In this document: piece after piece, positions 1 to 11,200 of the stretch
Numbering within the stretch: the first letter of the stretch is position 1
How the letters are laid out: the number at the start of each line of letters is the position of its first letter
Origin: Lepidurus packardi
Lineage: Eukaryota; Arthropoda; Branchiopoda; Notostraca; Triopsidae
Direction of reading: 5' to 3'
Length of the DNA: 64,000 bases
NCBI GenBank assembly: GCA_023053545.1
Contig: JAKZAN010000006.1
Coordinates: 11,038,912-11,102,911, forward strand
The notes under the pieces: model-generated
Seen by the model: the letters and a program-made list of their open reading frames with translations, nothing else
What the model was told of the DNA's origin: nothing
Database searches by the model: none
Program-made: the position numbers and the translations under genes

Positions 1-168
1 GGGTGTCACTCGAATTGAAAATTGTTAGTTGGATTGAAAATGAATTAGGTTAGGTTAACTTAGGTTAGGTAAGGTTATTAAGTTAGGTTAGCTTAAGTTA
101 GGTTATAGGTTAGCTTAGCTAGGTTAGGTTAACTTAGGTTAGGATAACGATTCGCATCAACTTGTGTA
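1..168. repeat. Degenerate TTAGG-like (TTAGGT) repeat tract
   Basis: Short runs of TTAGGTTAGG and variants (TTAGCTTAG, TTAACTTAGG) fill roughly bases 45-150. The run is preceded by a GGGTGTCAC..TTGAAAATTG..TAGTTGGATTG segment that recurs, slightly changed, at 46708-46780, again just before TTAGG-like runs. The unit resembles the arthropod telomere repeat TTAGG, but it is irregular and internal, so this is an interspersed repeat and not a chromosome end. Confidence 0.6.
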
Positions 169-250
169 ATGAGCATCGTTTAAACTTGCACTTTCTCCAC
201 TCAAATGAATGAATTATTTGTGCTTTAAATAGACTGTTAATGTACTAAAC

Positions 251-383
251 TTGAAAACTAACTCTGTTATCATGACCGTTTTTTCATTAACTAGGTTTTT
301 TGCATTTATCTGTTAGCATGAATTCATTTTAATAGGAAAAAATATTTCGGTCCCTTCGATTTAGTGTTAAACGGTTTTCACTG
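251..383. mobile_element. Partial pogo/Tigger-like MITE
   Basis: The right end, GTTAAACGGTTTTCACTG followed by TA, matches the right end of the element at 46433-46591. Bases 300-350 match the left half of that element in inverted orientation. The left end here is poorly preserved (TGAAAACTAACTC near 255). A CAGTGAAAACC terminus flanked by TA is typical of Tc1/mariner-superfamily (pogo/Tigger) derivatives. No transposase is present. Confidence 0.45.
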
Positions 384-1831
384 TAAATCCGGAGCACGTG
401 TTGGACCGCCTATTCATACCTTCAGCGCAACACAGCTTTGGTGGACGAACACGGCCAACGTGTCAAACCGCGTCGTTTCTAGAAAGAAATAAAACTGTAG
501 TTAAAATAATAAAATAAATCTGATTAAATCCATCGCTTAGTTTTGTTACAAACATTGTCTTCCTTTATTCATAAGACAAAATAACGAAAAAACGTTAAAG
601 GTCAATACTTATTAAAATGATTAGAATCTTCTTGGAACTTCTGATTGACCCTGCTTTATCCGATACTTCCTTTCTTGCAGGTAAACTGGAAATATTAGAG
701 GAGACCGGGGCACGCTGCTCAGTTTTTCGTTCTCGAGAGCCAAGAAGACATTATATTAACGACGTGGAACTAGATTTTGGTGTTTTAAAATAGCATTACC
801 ATCCAATTATCGTATGATTTTTTTAGTGAGTTAGATTAAGCCCTTATTTTTAATATTTAATTCCTAATAGAGCCGGTCAAAATTCACCAAGCCATTTCCA
901 CAAAAAAGTTCTACTTCGATAACTTACCAAACGCCACTCTTAGAAGACAAAATCTCTGTTTCCAAAAGTTTGGAAACCCCACCAGAAAAAACAACAAAGA
1001 ACGACAACTTTTAGTTAAAGTTGACGAGCATACGCCTACTTTCTCAGTTGCTGCGTTTGTGTGAAGTGAACGTTACAAGAATTTAGTGGATTTTTGTTTC
1101 AAAAGATGGCTCAGGTATCTAACATTGTTCAACCTACCCCTTATCCAAGGTGTCCCGGTCTCCCCTATATCACTGGCTTGCTGGCAAGGAATTTCCGTCT
1201 TTCCCTGGCTCAACTTTCAAATGTAACGTAAAAAGTGACGTAAGGATATGGATTTAAGTGAAAAATAAAAAAAATACCACTTTTAAAGCAAGATTTACTC
1301 CCGGGTGGGCGGCCTTTGCGTCTATTCCCAGGAAACGCGTTGGAAAGGTCAACTACAATGAAAATGGGGGGAGTTTTTCATTATTTTGTATATCGAACTT
1401 TATGGTAAATTTGGGGAATTTTAATAATTACTATATGACTTCTTTTTTTTCGCGCAGTATTTTCAAATGTCGGGCTACTTGCACAAAATGAGCTAGACTA
1501 CGCGTGTTGAAATCGGCGTAATACGCTTGGGTCGCCTTCCTTATCATATCTTTATACAAAACTGAAAGAGTTAAAATACAATGAAATAAATCGAAAATTA
1601 AGTCAGAAGATGCAAAATGAAATTCTTACCTGTGGTGTTCTCTTAATTGTGGTGTTCTCTTAAATTCTTAATTGTGGTGGTGGTGCTGTTTGTTTTATAG
1701 GCGAACTATATCGCCGTAGCAGCACATTATCGCCTTCAGCATTCAGAACGTAACGAACAGATCGAGAGAAAACTTCAGAACTACACGAGGATAAATAGCT
1801 GAATTCATAAATAGTGATTAGATTAAATCTG
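384..1831. other. Intergenic, no recognisable gene
   Basis: No open frame here looks like a protein family. The 77-codon frame at 1258-1491 has low-complexity content and no recognisable motif. I see no tRNA- or rRNA-like sequence. Confidence 0.5.
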
Positions 1832-1889
1832 TTATATACGTTTGTGAAAGGAATTTGCATAATGCGCTCTGAATAAAATACTGTTCGTG

Positions 1890-2640
1890 AGGCGTCCTCC
1901 AAAACCCAATACTTCGTCTAACGTGCCTGGGACATTTCCGCTGCGTAATGTGACCATTAAAAGTCCTCTGTCCGTATTAAAATTCCGACATTCCAAAATT
2001 AAATGTTCCACACCCTCCTCGCTCTCTTGACAATATCTGCACGTTGGGTTCTCAATCATGTTGAATCTGTGTAGCCATGTCCCTATCATCCCATGACCAA
2101 CTCTCATCCTCATCCCATGACTATCATCCCATGACCACCTCTCAACCGTAGTACGGCCACCGCCATCCTTCTCTTTCTAATATTCCTCCACCTCTTGGAG
2201 TTGAGCTGCTGTCTTTAAAACTACCTTCTGGGATGCGTTCGCTTTGATGTTGTTTAAAAGTTCCTTTTCTACCTGATCTTTGGTTACCATCATCACTTCG
2301 TGTCTTGTTAAAATGTTTGTCACTTTGTTCTCTGAACTCCTTCCTTGCTGCGCAACCATGTCTGCTGTCTCGTTTCCCTTAATACCGACGTGTGCTGGTA
2401 TCCATTGTAATTTGACCGTATACCCCTTTTCCTTTAGTTCTTTTGTTTCTTTTTGCAACCTTTTGAGTAATCTGATAATAATTCTTACTTCCCCAGCTTT
2501 TCAGTAAGCTGAGTGCTGTTTGAGAGTCAGATAAAATTAGGTACTTTCCAGGTGTATTTTCCGACACCTTTTCCATCGCCATAAGAATGGCTGTTAATTC
2601 CGCCGTCAAAACTAATGAGTGCTGGACTAATGAGTACACT
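1890..2640 (-). mobile_element. Non-LTR retrotransposon 3' fragment (RNase H and C-terminal zinc motif)
   Basis: On the minus strand, two overlapping frames give an RNase H domain: AELTAILMAMEKV, then ILSDSQTALSLLKS (the D in SDSQ is catalytic), then LQWIPAHVGIKGNETADMVA. This is followed by a zinc motif of the type CRYCQE..GVEHLILEC. RNase H followed by a C-x2-C..H-x4-C segment is the usual 3' end of LINEs with RNase H (I, R1, Loa or Outcast type). The reading frame is broken at least twice (between about 2380 and 2460, and near 2113-2177), and no reverse transcriptase is visible, so this is a 5'-truncated dead copy. Confidence 0.8.
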
Positions 2641-3368
2641 GTTCAATTTCAGTAGGCGATGGGATCCGCGTACTGCAGAAAAAAGAGCGAACAGCTTTTA
2701 GCGGTGAATTCAAACCAAGAGATTCAAATTGTCCAGTTAAACCTCTTCTGTCCGTTATCACGCCGACACGGTATCACGAAACTCAGTAAAACTTCATGCA
2801 AAGGAAAGCAACGAAGATGGTGTAGCATTTTCCCTAAGCCCACTCACCGATGACCGGATAATTCAGGGACATATAGGTCAGTCGAAAAGGAGGCAAGTAA
2901 TCTAAATCCTTTGAGTCTGTTGCAGACTCAAAATGCTTGCACAAGTTACAGGGGGAGTAAGGTTTCTAAATGAAAAAATGTGTCTTATAGAAGAGATCAA
3001 ATGAAGTAATTCTGGCTTAAGAACCCGTATGTCAGTTATGTATATTAACTGACAATTAATTATTTAGCGGTATAAGCTCCGCCCTTCGCCAAAGTTTAAA
3101 ATTAATTGTAAAATTAAGACATTTTTAAAAATGTGTATACAAATCGCTAAAAAATAAGAAGCTTGGAATCAGCCTTTATTTATTCAGTTCGTGCTTTTAT
3201 TTGTAACCGGTATCGTTGATCAATAAGACAGCGTATTTGCTTTGCTGTCCTGTAAAGGTCAAGCATCCTAATCAGTCATTTGAGAACTGATAAAGACACA
3301 ATAGGGTAAATTTCTATGAGGGACAAGTTTCGCTTTAGCTTTGTTCTGTCAGCTACAGTATAGTTGCA
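2641..3368. other. Intergenic upstream of the alpha-mannosidase gene
   Basis: No coding signal is seen. The stretch should hold the promoter and 5' UTR of the mannosidase gene, but I recognise no specific TATA or initiator element. Confidence 0.4.
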
Positions 3369-6300
3369 ATGTCGTGGACCAACTTAGTGATTTGGCTACT
3401 ATTAGCATCTTCCAACTTAACTGCTGGAAAAGCCATAGATCCTTTGGCAACTTCGTGCGGTTATCAGGTATTTTTTTTTTAAAATATGTCCGTAAGATTC
3501 TTCTTCTTTTAAAGCTTAAACAAATTTAAGAGTTGCCCGGTTCCCAAACCAGGCTACACGAACGTCCATCTCATACCCCATACCCACGATGACGTAGGTT
3601 GGTTAAAAACTGCAGACCAGTATTTCTACGGAGGTATTATCACTGTAAACGACTTAAAAATAGAAAACTTTCACCCCTGTTCTATAAAGCCAAGACGAAC
3701 ATCCAACGAGCAGGAGTCCAATACGTTATAGATAATGTAATTCAGGAGTTACGGAAAGATCCAGAGCGCAGGTTTGGGAAAACAACGAAATAAATATGCA
3801 AGTACACTATGAAAAAGCTAAACCTTAACACTGCAGATTTATTTACGTGGAAACGGCTTTTTTCACTGATTGGTGGAACGAACAAACAGAAGACACTAGG
3901 TCGATTGTCCGTAATTTGGTAGACGAAGGTCGTTTGGAGTTTATCAACGGCGGGCAGGTGATGAACGATGAAGCGGCAACTTTATACACCGACATAATCG
4001 ACCAAATGTCATTTGGTTTCAAGTTAGTAATTATGTGAAAATTTTCTGAAATTCAATAGTGCTTTACGCAGATTCCTGAATGAAACTTTCGGCGAATGCG
4101 GTCGTCCGCGAGTGGCATGGCATATTGACCCTTTTGGTCATTCTCGGGAGCAGGCTAATCTTTTCGCTCAAATGGGCTTTGATGCTTTTTTCTTCGCTCG
4201 TATCGACTGGGCCGACCGTGACCGCCGACATGCCAAGAAACAGATGGAAATGATCTGGCAAGGCAGTGATGTTTTGGGAGTCCAGAGCAATATCTTCACA
4301 GGGGTGCTTTACGACAATTACCATGCCCCTCCAGGCTTCTGCTTTGATATAAACTGTTCCGATGACCCCATCATCGACAACCCCAAATCCCCAGACTACA
4401 ACGTTCCTATCAAAGTGAGTCAAGCATAAAAGACAACTTCTTTATAAATACTGTTTTGCCAAATTACTGTAGGTAGACACGTGGTTTAACTATACCAATG
4501 AAGTGTCTCAGGCATACTTAACCGAAAATGTGTTGTACACTATGGGTGAAGATTTTAATTACCAGAGCGCTAAAATGTGGTACAAGAACATGGACAAGCT
4601 GATTAAGTAACGTATAATTAGTTTTGCTTGATCTTCAGTGTATTACTTTATTCAGCAAAAAAGTATAACTTTCAACTTCAAATTCAGAAAAAAATAGAAC
4701 GACTTAAAGGAGAACAATCAGTTTAAAACATAAGAAGCGCCCTTGAAAACAGAAACTTATAAAGTACGGGGACTAGCTTTAAACCATATTAATATGTGGT
4801 AACGCATAGATATGTCAACGCTCGACAGGCCGACGGTGGGAAATTAAACATGTTTTACTCAACACCGTCTTGCTACTTGCAAGCCTTGAATCGCGTCAAC
4901 GTCGTCTGGCCGACCAAATCGGACGATTTCTTTCCATATAGCAGCGACGAGCATGCTTTTTGGACAGGCTATTTTTCCTCTCGCCCCGCCATTAAAGGTA
5001 TGGTTCGATCCAGTGGGAAATTTCTGCAAATGTGTAAGCAGCTTCACTCCGCGGCCCAGCTCGGGGATACCTCAAGCCTCGATAGCCTACGCCAAGCCAT
5101 GTCATATGCCCAACACCACGATGCCGTGACTGGCACAGAGAAACAACGTAATTTCTTTTTCCAAAAAATTTTAAAACAAGCCCACAAAATAAATATCACT
5201 CGTCTTTAGATGTAACATCCGATTATGCCTTAAGACTGCACGAAGGAGTTCAAGCTTGTGAAGGAGTCATCAACCAAGCATTAGCTAAGCTTTTACCGCT
5301 TAGTACGGTTGAATTACCCCAGCTCCAGTTTTGCCAGCTGCTCAACGTTAGCCAGTGCGATTTTATGAAAAGCAACTCAATCTTCGTGGTCAACTTGTAT
5401 AATCCTCTACCGTACACCGTTGATAGTATCGTTAGGATTCCCACAACTCCACGTGGCTATACCATCATTCAGATGAATGGTAAGTTACATTTAAACTGAA
5501 ATCAATCCAGTAAGCATTCAATTTAATCTAAAATAACAAATAAAAATAATTTAGGATTGAGATAACATACAATAAGCAACAAAGAATACTAATAACTAAG
5601 CGATGTATCCACTTTTTTATATGTACGTTAATATTTTATGTCTAAGATTAAATTATAAATATTAATACTTCCTACTAACAAAATATCTATTTGTCCTTTT
5701 AAAGGTGAACATCTTGGCTTCCAATTTCTCACGATCCCAGATTCGGTGCTTTATACCGGCGATGCCACGTACGATATGGTTTTCCTCGTGCCAAACATTC
5801 CCCCACTAGGTACCAAAAGCTTATACATGCGAAGCTTGGCAGAATCGGAGCCTGAACCCGAGCAAATGGCCCGAACTTGGTCCCCGGAAGCGGGTGAACC
5901 CTTCTCGATAGGGAACGATAGATTGCGAGTCAATTTTACAGCTGGCGGTCTTATCGAGAGCGTTACCTTGGACGGCGATACCGTACCTTTAACCCAAAAT
6001 CTGCTGTACTATCCGAGTATGCCTGGCAAAAATAGCAACGCTGCAGACCGAGCCTCTGGGGCTTACATCTTCCGTCCCAATTCCACGGATGCAATCCCTG
6101 TCAGCAATAACATCCTTAACGTAACTCTTCACTCGGGCCCAGCAATTGTGGAAGAAGCTCACATAATTTTCAACGAATGGGCCTCCCAAGTGGTGCGTGT
6201 CTACCAGAACGACTCGCACGTTGAAATTCAATGGACAGTTGGCCCTATTCCTGTTCAGTAATCTTAGATCTATATATTCTAGACTTTATGTCTTTTTTAC

Positions 6301-7541
6301 ATGTTTTTTCGTATACATCTCTTTAGCGACAAAGTTGGCAAAGAAGTCGTGAATCGTATTACTACAAACTTGGAGACGAACGGAGAATTCTACACCGATT
6401 CTAACGGCCGACAAACATTGAAGCGCCAACGCGATTATCGCTCCACGTGGAACTTTACCGTCACAGAACCCGTTTCCGGCAATTACTACCCTATTAACTC
6501 TCACATCTATTTACAAGACACCGAACGAACTTTAATAGCGTTGGTAACGGATCGCGCTCAAGGAGGAACCAGTCTCAAGGACGGTCAAATCGAGCTTATG
6601 GTAAAAAAAAAAAAAGAAAATAATCAATTTGGCCAGTTTACGTTTTTTTTTAAAAAAAAAACGTAAACTGGCCAAACCTTCTTGAACCCCGTCCTTTCCC
6701 CCATAAGGGAATGTGGATTCGGAAGAAATTTGGCTTAAACCCAAGTAGGGACATATGCTTAATTGACTTAACTTGATAGATTCATCGAAGATGCTTGGAT
6801 GACGATGCATTTGGAGTTGGAGAAGCTCTAAATGAGCCTGGTGACGATGGGGAGGGGTTAGTAGTCCGTGGAACCCATTACTTGGTGGTGAGTCCCAAAG
6901 ATACGCAATCTGCCAACACACGCTTAAGACCACTCATCCAACGTCTCACCTCGAGCCCTTCTATCTCCTTCATTTCTACCCGTGATAGCATGCCTGTATG
7001 GAACTCTTCTTTCCTCATGGAGGTAAAGTAAAAGAAAAAAAGACCGAATGAGACAGGATGTTCATGTCTTCATTCCAGAAAGCTACCCTGCGCCAAGCTT
7101 TGCCTCGTAATGTTCAAATCCTAACGTTGGAACCTTGGACGGATGACAAGATTCTGCTACGATTAGAGCATCTCTATGAGCCTGACGACGATAGCGCGTT
7201 GGCGAGTCCAGTTACTATCGATTTAACTGTATGGATAAGCTGTTTGCTTTCATCTTTCTATACCTAGAAACAAGTAACGTTTTGAGATCTTTCCTTTCTT
7301 CCATTTCTAGACTCTGCTCACCGACTTTACGGTCACTTCAGCCAAAGAAACTACCCTGGGAGGCAATCAATGGATCCAAGACAACCGCCGAATGACTTGG
7401 GAGAGTACTGACAAACAGAGTAAGTTGTACAAAAATTCGCGGTCCAGGCCTTATAATGATGTACCATTCGCTGCTTTGGACGTTGTCCTAAACCCTACCG
7501 AAATCAAAACCTATATCCTAGAAGTGGTCTCCAATGCTTAA
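3369..7541 (+). CDS. MAN2B1: Lysosomal alpha-mannosidase (glycoside hydrolase family 38)
   Basis: Exons: 3369-3467, 3531-3633, 3690-3771, 3837-4022, 4072-4414, 4473-4606, 4810-5147, 5210-5479, 5705-6257, 6327-6600, 6780-7022, 7079-7228, 7311-7541. The joined frame is 1001 codons, the usual length of the animal lysosomal enzyme. The chosen ATG starts a signal peptide ([20 protein letters not shown]). The zinc-site motif HTHDDVGW lies near residue 47 and the nucleophile Asp in [10 protein letters not shown] near residue 175; QHHDAVTGT carries a further zinc ligand, and YFSSRPA is typical of the family. GH38 lysosomal enzymes remove terminal alpha-mannose from N-glycans during glycoprotein breakdown. 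Every junction keeps frame with GT-AG ends. Most introns are 49-80 bases; the longest, 5480-5704, is 225. Orthology to MAN2B1 rather than the Golgi MAN2A enzymes rests on the signal peptide and on [15 protein letters not shown] similarity. Confidence 0.95.
6628..6676. repeat. Perfect inverted repeat in mannosidase intron 10
   Basis: The 15-base arm TTTGGCCAGTTTACG, nine T, ten A, then the exact reverse complement CGTAAACTGGCCAAA form an almost loop-free palindrome of 49 bases inside the intron between exons 10 and 11. Confidence 0.85.
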
Positions 7542-8255
7542 AGCAAACGAAATTCCTTTCCCTTAATGTTAAGCGCAAGCTAAGAAAGTACAGTAGTTGT
7601 TATTCGTTAGTTGATGAAGTAATACATGCATAGATCAGCAAAAAAACTTACATCGTTTTAACTTTAAAACGAAAAACAATTCCCGGGGTGAACCGAAAAC
7701 AATGTTTGCTTATTTTTCGCACCCCAAGATAATCCACAAATTATAACAGAATTATGCTAAAAAAAACTAACAATATATTATAGCTCTGCTTCGATATTTT
7801 TCAGAATTGCTACTTATAACCGGTAGCTAAATAAGGGTTGTACAGCAATTAAAGTAATACAAGAAGCCATTGATTATAGCCGAAGCCTATTATGCGTACT
7901 TACAAAAATCAGTTTCGTACACAAGGCTGCTATAGCGTGCTACAAAGAAAACCTTTGCATTCCTTTCCAACACACGATTTCATTCGTTCGACAATTTCGA
8001 CTCAATTAAAATAGACAACATTTTACTGTGCATGCACGCCGTAGAGAGTTATCTAAAACGTGCCTGCTGACCAGTTATTCATGCCTGCCCCTCATAAACT
8101 TTACTAAAGTTAGAGTCAATTTCAATGCATACAAATGACTTATCAAAAGGCACAAAACATTCTCCGAAACTAAATTCGCTGACTATGTACAACAAATCCG
8201 ACAAAATTGAATTTCAATCTTGAAGTTAACGTTTTATATTCAATAAACACACCAG
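7542..8255. other. Convergent 3' flanks of mannosidase and PKG
   Basis: This AT-rich stretch lies between two converging stop codons. It should contain both 3' UTRs. I find no clean AATAAA for either gene and no coding signal. Confidence 0.5.
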
Positions 8256-11200
8256 TTAAAACTCTGCATCCCAGCCAGAAAATTCGTCAGGAGGGATCTC
8301 CAAGTCTTTCGCATACGCGTCAAAATTACTGGCATCTTCAGCATTTCTTACCTTTAATTAGAAAAAAAAGTTGAACCTTTTCGCGTTACATTCTTAGTTA
8401 CTTGTGGTTTAATAGGTGCTTCTAGTACTCGCCGCTGTAATCCGTCCCAATCAAACCCTTGGAACCACCTATGAGCCAATTATGAATACCGAATAAGACC
8501 GAAAAGCTTTTTGCAGCAATAGTGTAGTTACCTATGCTTTTTGATATCTTCAATTCCTCCTCTTAAATAGCCTAACCGTTCCGTAGGCGATTCTCGACAC
8601 AGTCTCTTGATTAATGCTTGTGCTCCTCTTCCCACTGTTCTGGGAAACTCAATTTGGTCGATTCCTTTTAGGATGATATTGTACGTTTTCATAGGATCCG
8701 ACGCCACAAAAGGAGGCCTGTTTATAAAACAACGCTTTTCTCGCTCACTCGCCTTCACTAAAAGGCTTAAGAGATTCTTACGTGCCAGTCAGCAGCTCGT
8801 ACATCAAAATACCCAACGACCAGTAATCCACCGCTCGATCGTGACCCTTGTTAAGTATGATCTCTGGTGCCACGTACTCGGGTGTACCACAGAAAGTCCA
8901 CGTCTTATTGCTCGGCCCCAGGTACTTAGAAAACCCAAAATCCACCTAAGTGAGAGAGAAATGTAAGAAAGCGTTTTTTGCTCTTTCATTGCTTTTGTGT
9001 TGAACTCACCAATTTGACATAACCGTTGCTATCGAGCAGCAAGTTTTCTGGCTTAAGGTCTCGGTAGATAATTCCCTTTGTATGGAGGTAATGAAATGCC
9101 TCCACAACGCACGCAGTGTAGAAGCAGGTCGTGCTATCATCGAAATGGCCTCGATCTCTCAAGATTGTCCATACTTCGCCGCCCAAGCACGCTTCCATCA
9201 ACATGTAAACATATTTGCCATCCCGGAACGTAGTATATAGCCTATATCATAAAAAGAATGCTTAGAAAGCTAATCTTTTAGAATACTGAAATTGAACCCA
9301 GCTTGCGTAAGAATTCCTAGATTGAGAGCTTTATCTTATTTTAGCATACCTGGCAATAAAGTGATTACGACAGGACATCATTATAAGCTTCTCGCTATAA
9401 ATATGCTCTTGCTGCTGGGTATTGACGATATGTTGCTTTTTTAGACATTTCAGCGCAAAAGTCAAGTTCCGGTCGTAAATATATTGTACAAGTTCCACCC
9501 GGCCAAAACCACCCACTCCCAATGTGGCAATAACGTCCAGATCGCTCAAGCCAATATGCGCAAACTCCGCTAAAAGGGGAAAAGAATAAAGCGGACTTTA
9601 TTGGCGAAAGCCAGAATAAATCCTCTTCCACTACTGACGATTTCAAGACGACAATTTATAAAATGTCACTTTGTAAATTAATCAAATTATAGAATTATTG
9701 AGATTCTCTCCGCTCCAAAGTGGGTGTAGTAAGTTTTAAACATCGCAATATTGAAGACATATACTTTCCTTGGCAACGCGACACAAGGACGACTCGACAA
9801 AAGGACTCAGTGTACCCGACACAAGGACGCCGGACCCCAACAGAAGGGCGCCTAACCTAACCGAACCTTACCTTATGACGTATTTTTTAATAGGGCTTAA
9901 GCACTTTTTAATCTCGTTTGCGCTTAACCAATGAGCAGAAGCTTTTTAAACTCGAAATTCTATTGGTCCCTTAAAAGATTATGGACCTGGCGAGTCGAGC
10001 CGAGTCATCCTTGTGTCTACATCTCCTTTCATTTGATAAGCTACTGCGTTAAAGAAGCTTTATTTTACGAAATCTTACCTGCGGGTGCGTCTTGGCGTAA
10101 GGCACTGGCAGAATGAATTCCGCGGACTAGGTCTCCATAATCTCGTTCACGCAATTCGCTCAAATCGCCAATTAATTGAATAAAGGACCTTGGCGAAAAG
10201 AACGGAAATAGGAAACATGAAATTTTGTTTGTTTACTCTTAGAATTTTTTGGCTCCCCTTTTATTTTTACTTACTCTCTGTTCAACGTGAGGCATTCTAC
10301 ACCGGGCGCTAAAGCAATCACGTTGGCCGTGCGACATTCTTCCCGCAAAAGGGCCTGCTCTCCGAAATAATCTCCTTTTTCCAAGGTACGTATCTCTTCT
10401 TCTTCTAGCTTCCCTATCAAATAAGGAACATATGGGCGTATGTTGCAGTACACTTCATACGTCTCTTCCTTCCTTTTCTTCTAAGTTTTGCGATAGGAAG
10501 AGACCAGACGACACTAACTCAATGTTCTTACTTCAATAATAAAGGGACAAAAATGAAAAGCGGGAGATAAAAAAACCGCTAGGGAAAAAAAGCGAAAGCA
10601 ATTTTGGGGTAAAACCGAGCAACCGACTAGAGATGGTAAATGCGGTTAAAGAATTCTTGGTGAATCCTTTTTCTTCAACAATGTTTACCTGGTGGTCGTT
10701 GCGTGACTTTGACCCGTCCAGAAGAGATGATGAAAAAGTTGTCGCCCTTAGCGCCTTGCCTCACGATGTAAGTTCCACTTGGGTAGAATTCCTGAGACAA
10801 AATGTGTCAAACGAGACAAAAAAGAAAAACGGAGTCAACATCCGCCTACATGAGACCATCCAAACTCATTTCTTTCTTCATTTCTTTCATTTTCTTAACA
10901 AAAGATGGTAAGAAACGTATCCGGGATACCTTGCAATCTTATTTAAGGCCTCGTTCCAAAACCCGTTAGCCACTCCCTGTTTAACTCGTTACGGAGTTCC
11001 GTAATTTTTTTAAAAAGATTAAAGCATTATTTTAACGTTCTTGCGTTATAGTTCTAATATTAACAACTTAATGTTCCCGTATACCTTAACTTCCTGATGT
11101 GAAACAGTCACAGATGGCACTGATGTGTGTTATTTTTTTGTGAAAGCCTTGTGGAAAGAAGTACAAAAAGAACATTTAACCAATTGCCAAAAAAAAAAAA

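Noticed and set aside
1..168. True telomere
   Set aside because: The TTAGG-like units are irregular, interrupted, and followed by ordinary gene-bearing DNA; similar short runs occur at 46750 and 48185.
4064..4423. 119-codon minus-strand open frame over the mannosidase exon
   Set aside because: It is the antisense shadow of exon 5, which encodes the conserved [10 protein letters not shown] catalytic segment on the plus strand.
4995..5015. tRNA B-box-like GGTTCGATCC
   Set aside because: It lies within the conserved mannosidase coding exon 7, and there is no matching A box or cloverleaf.
10381..10490. Extension of PKG exon 8 upstream through [11 protein letters not shown]
   Set aside because: The acceptor TAG just before GGAAGC (10413) joins in phase as [18 protein letters not shown], matching the family; the upstream frame is intron.
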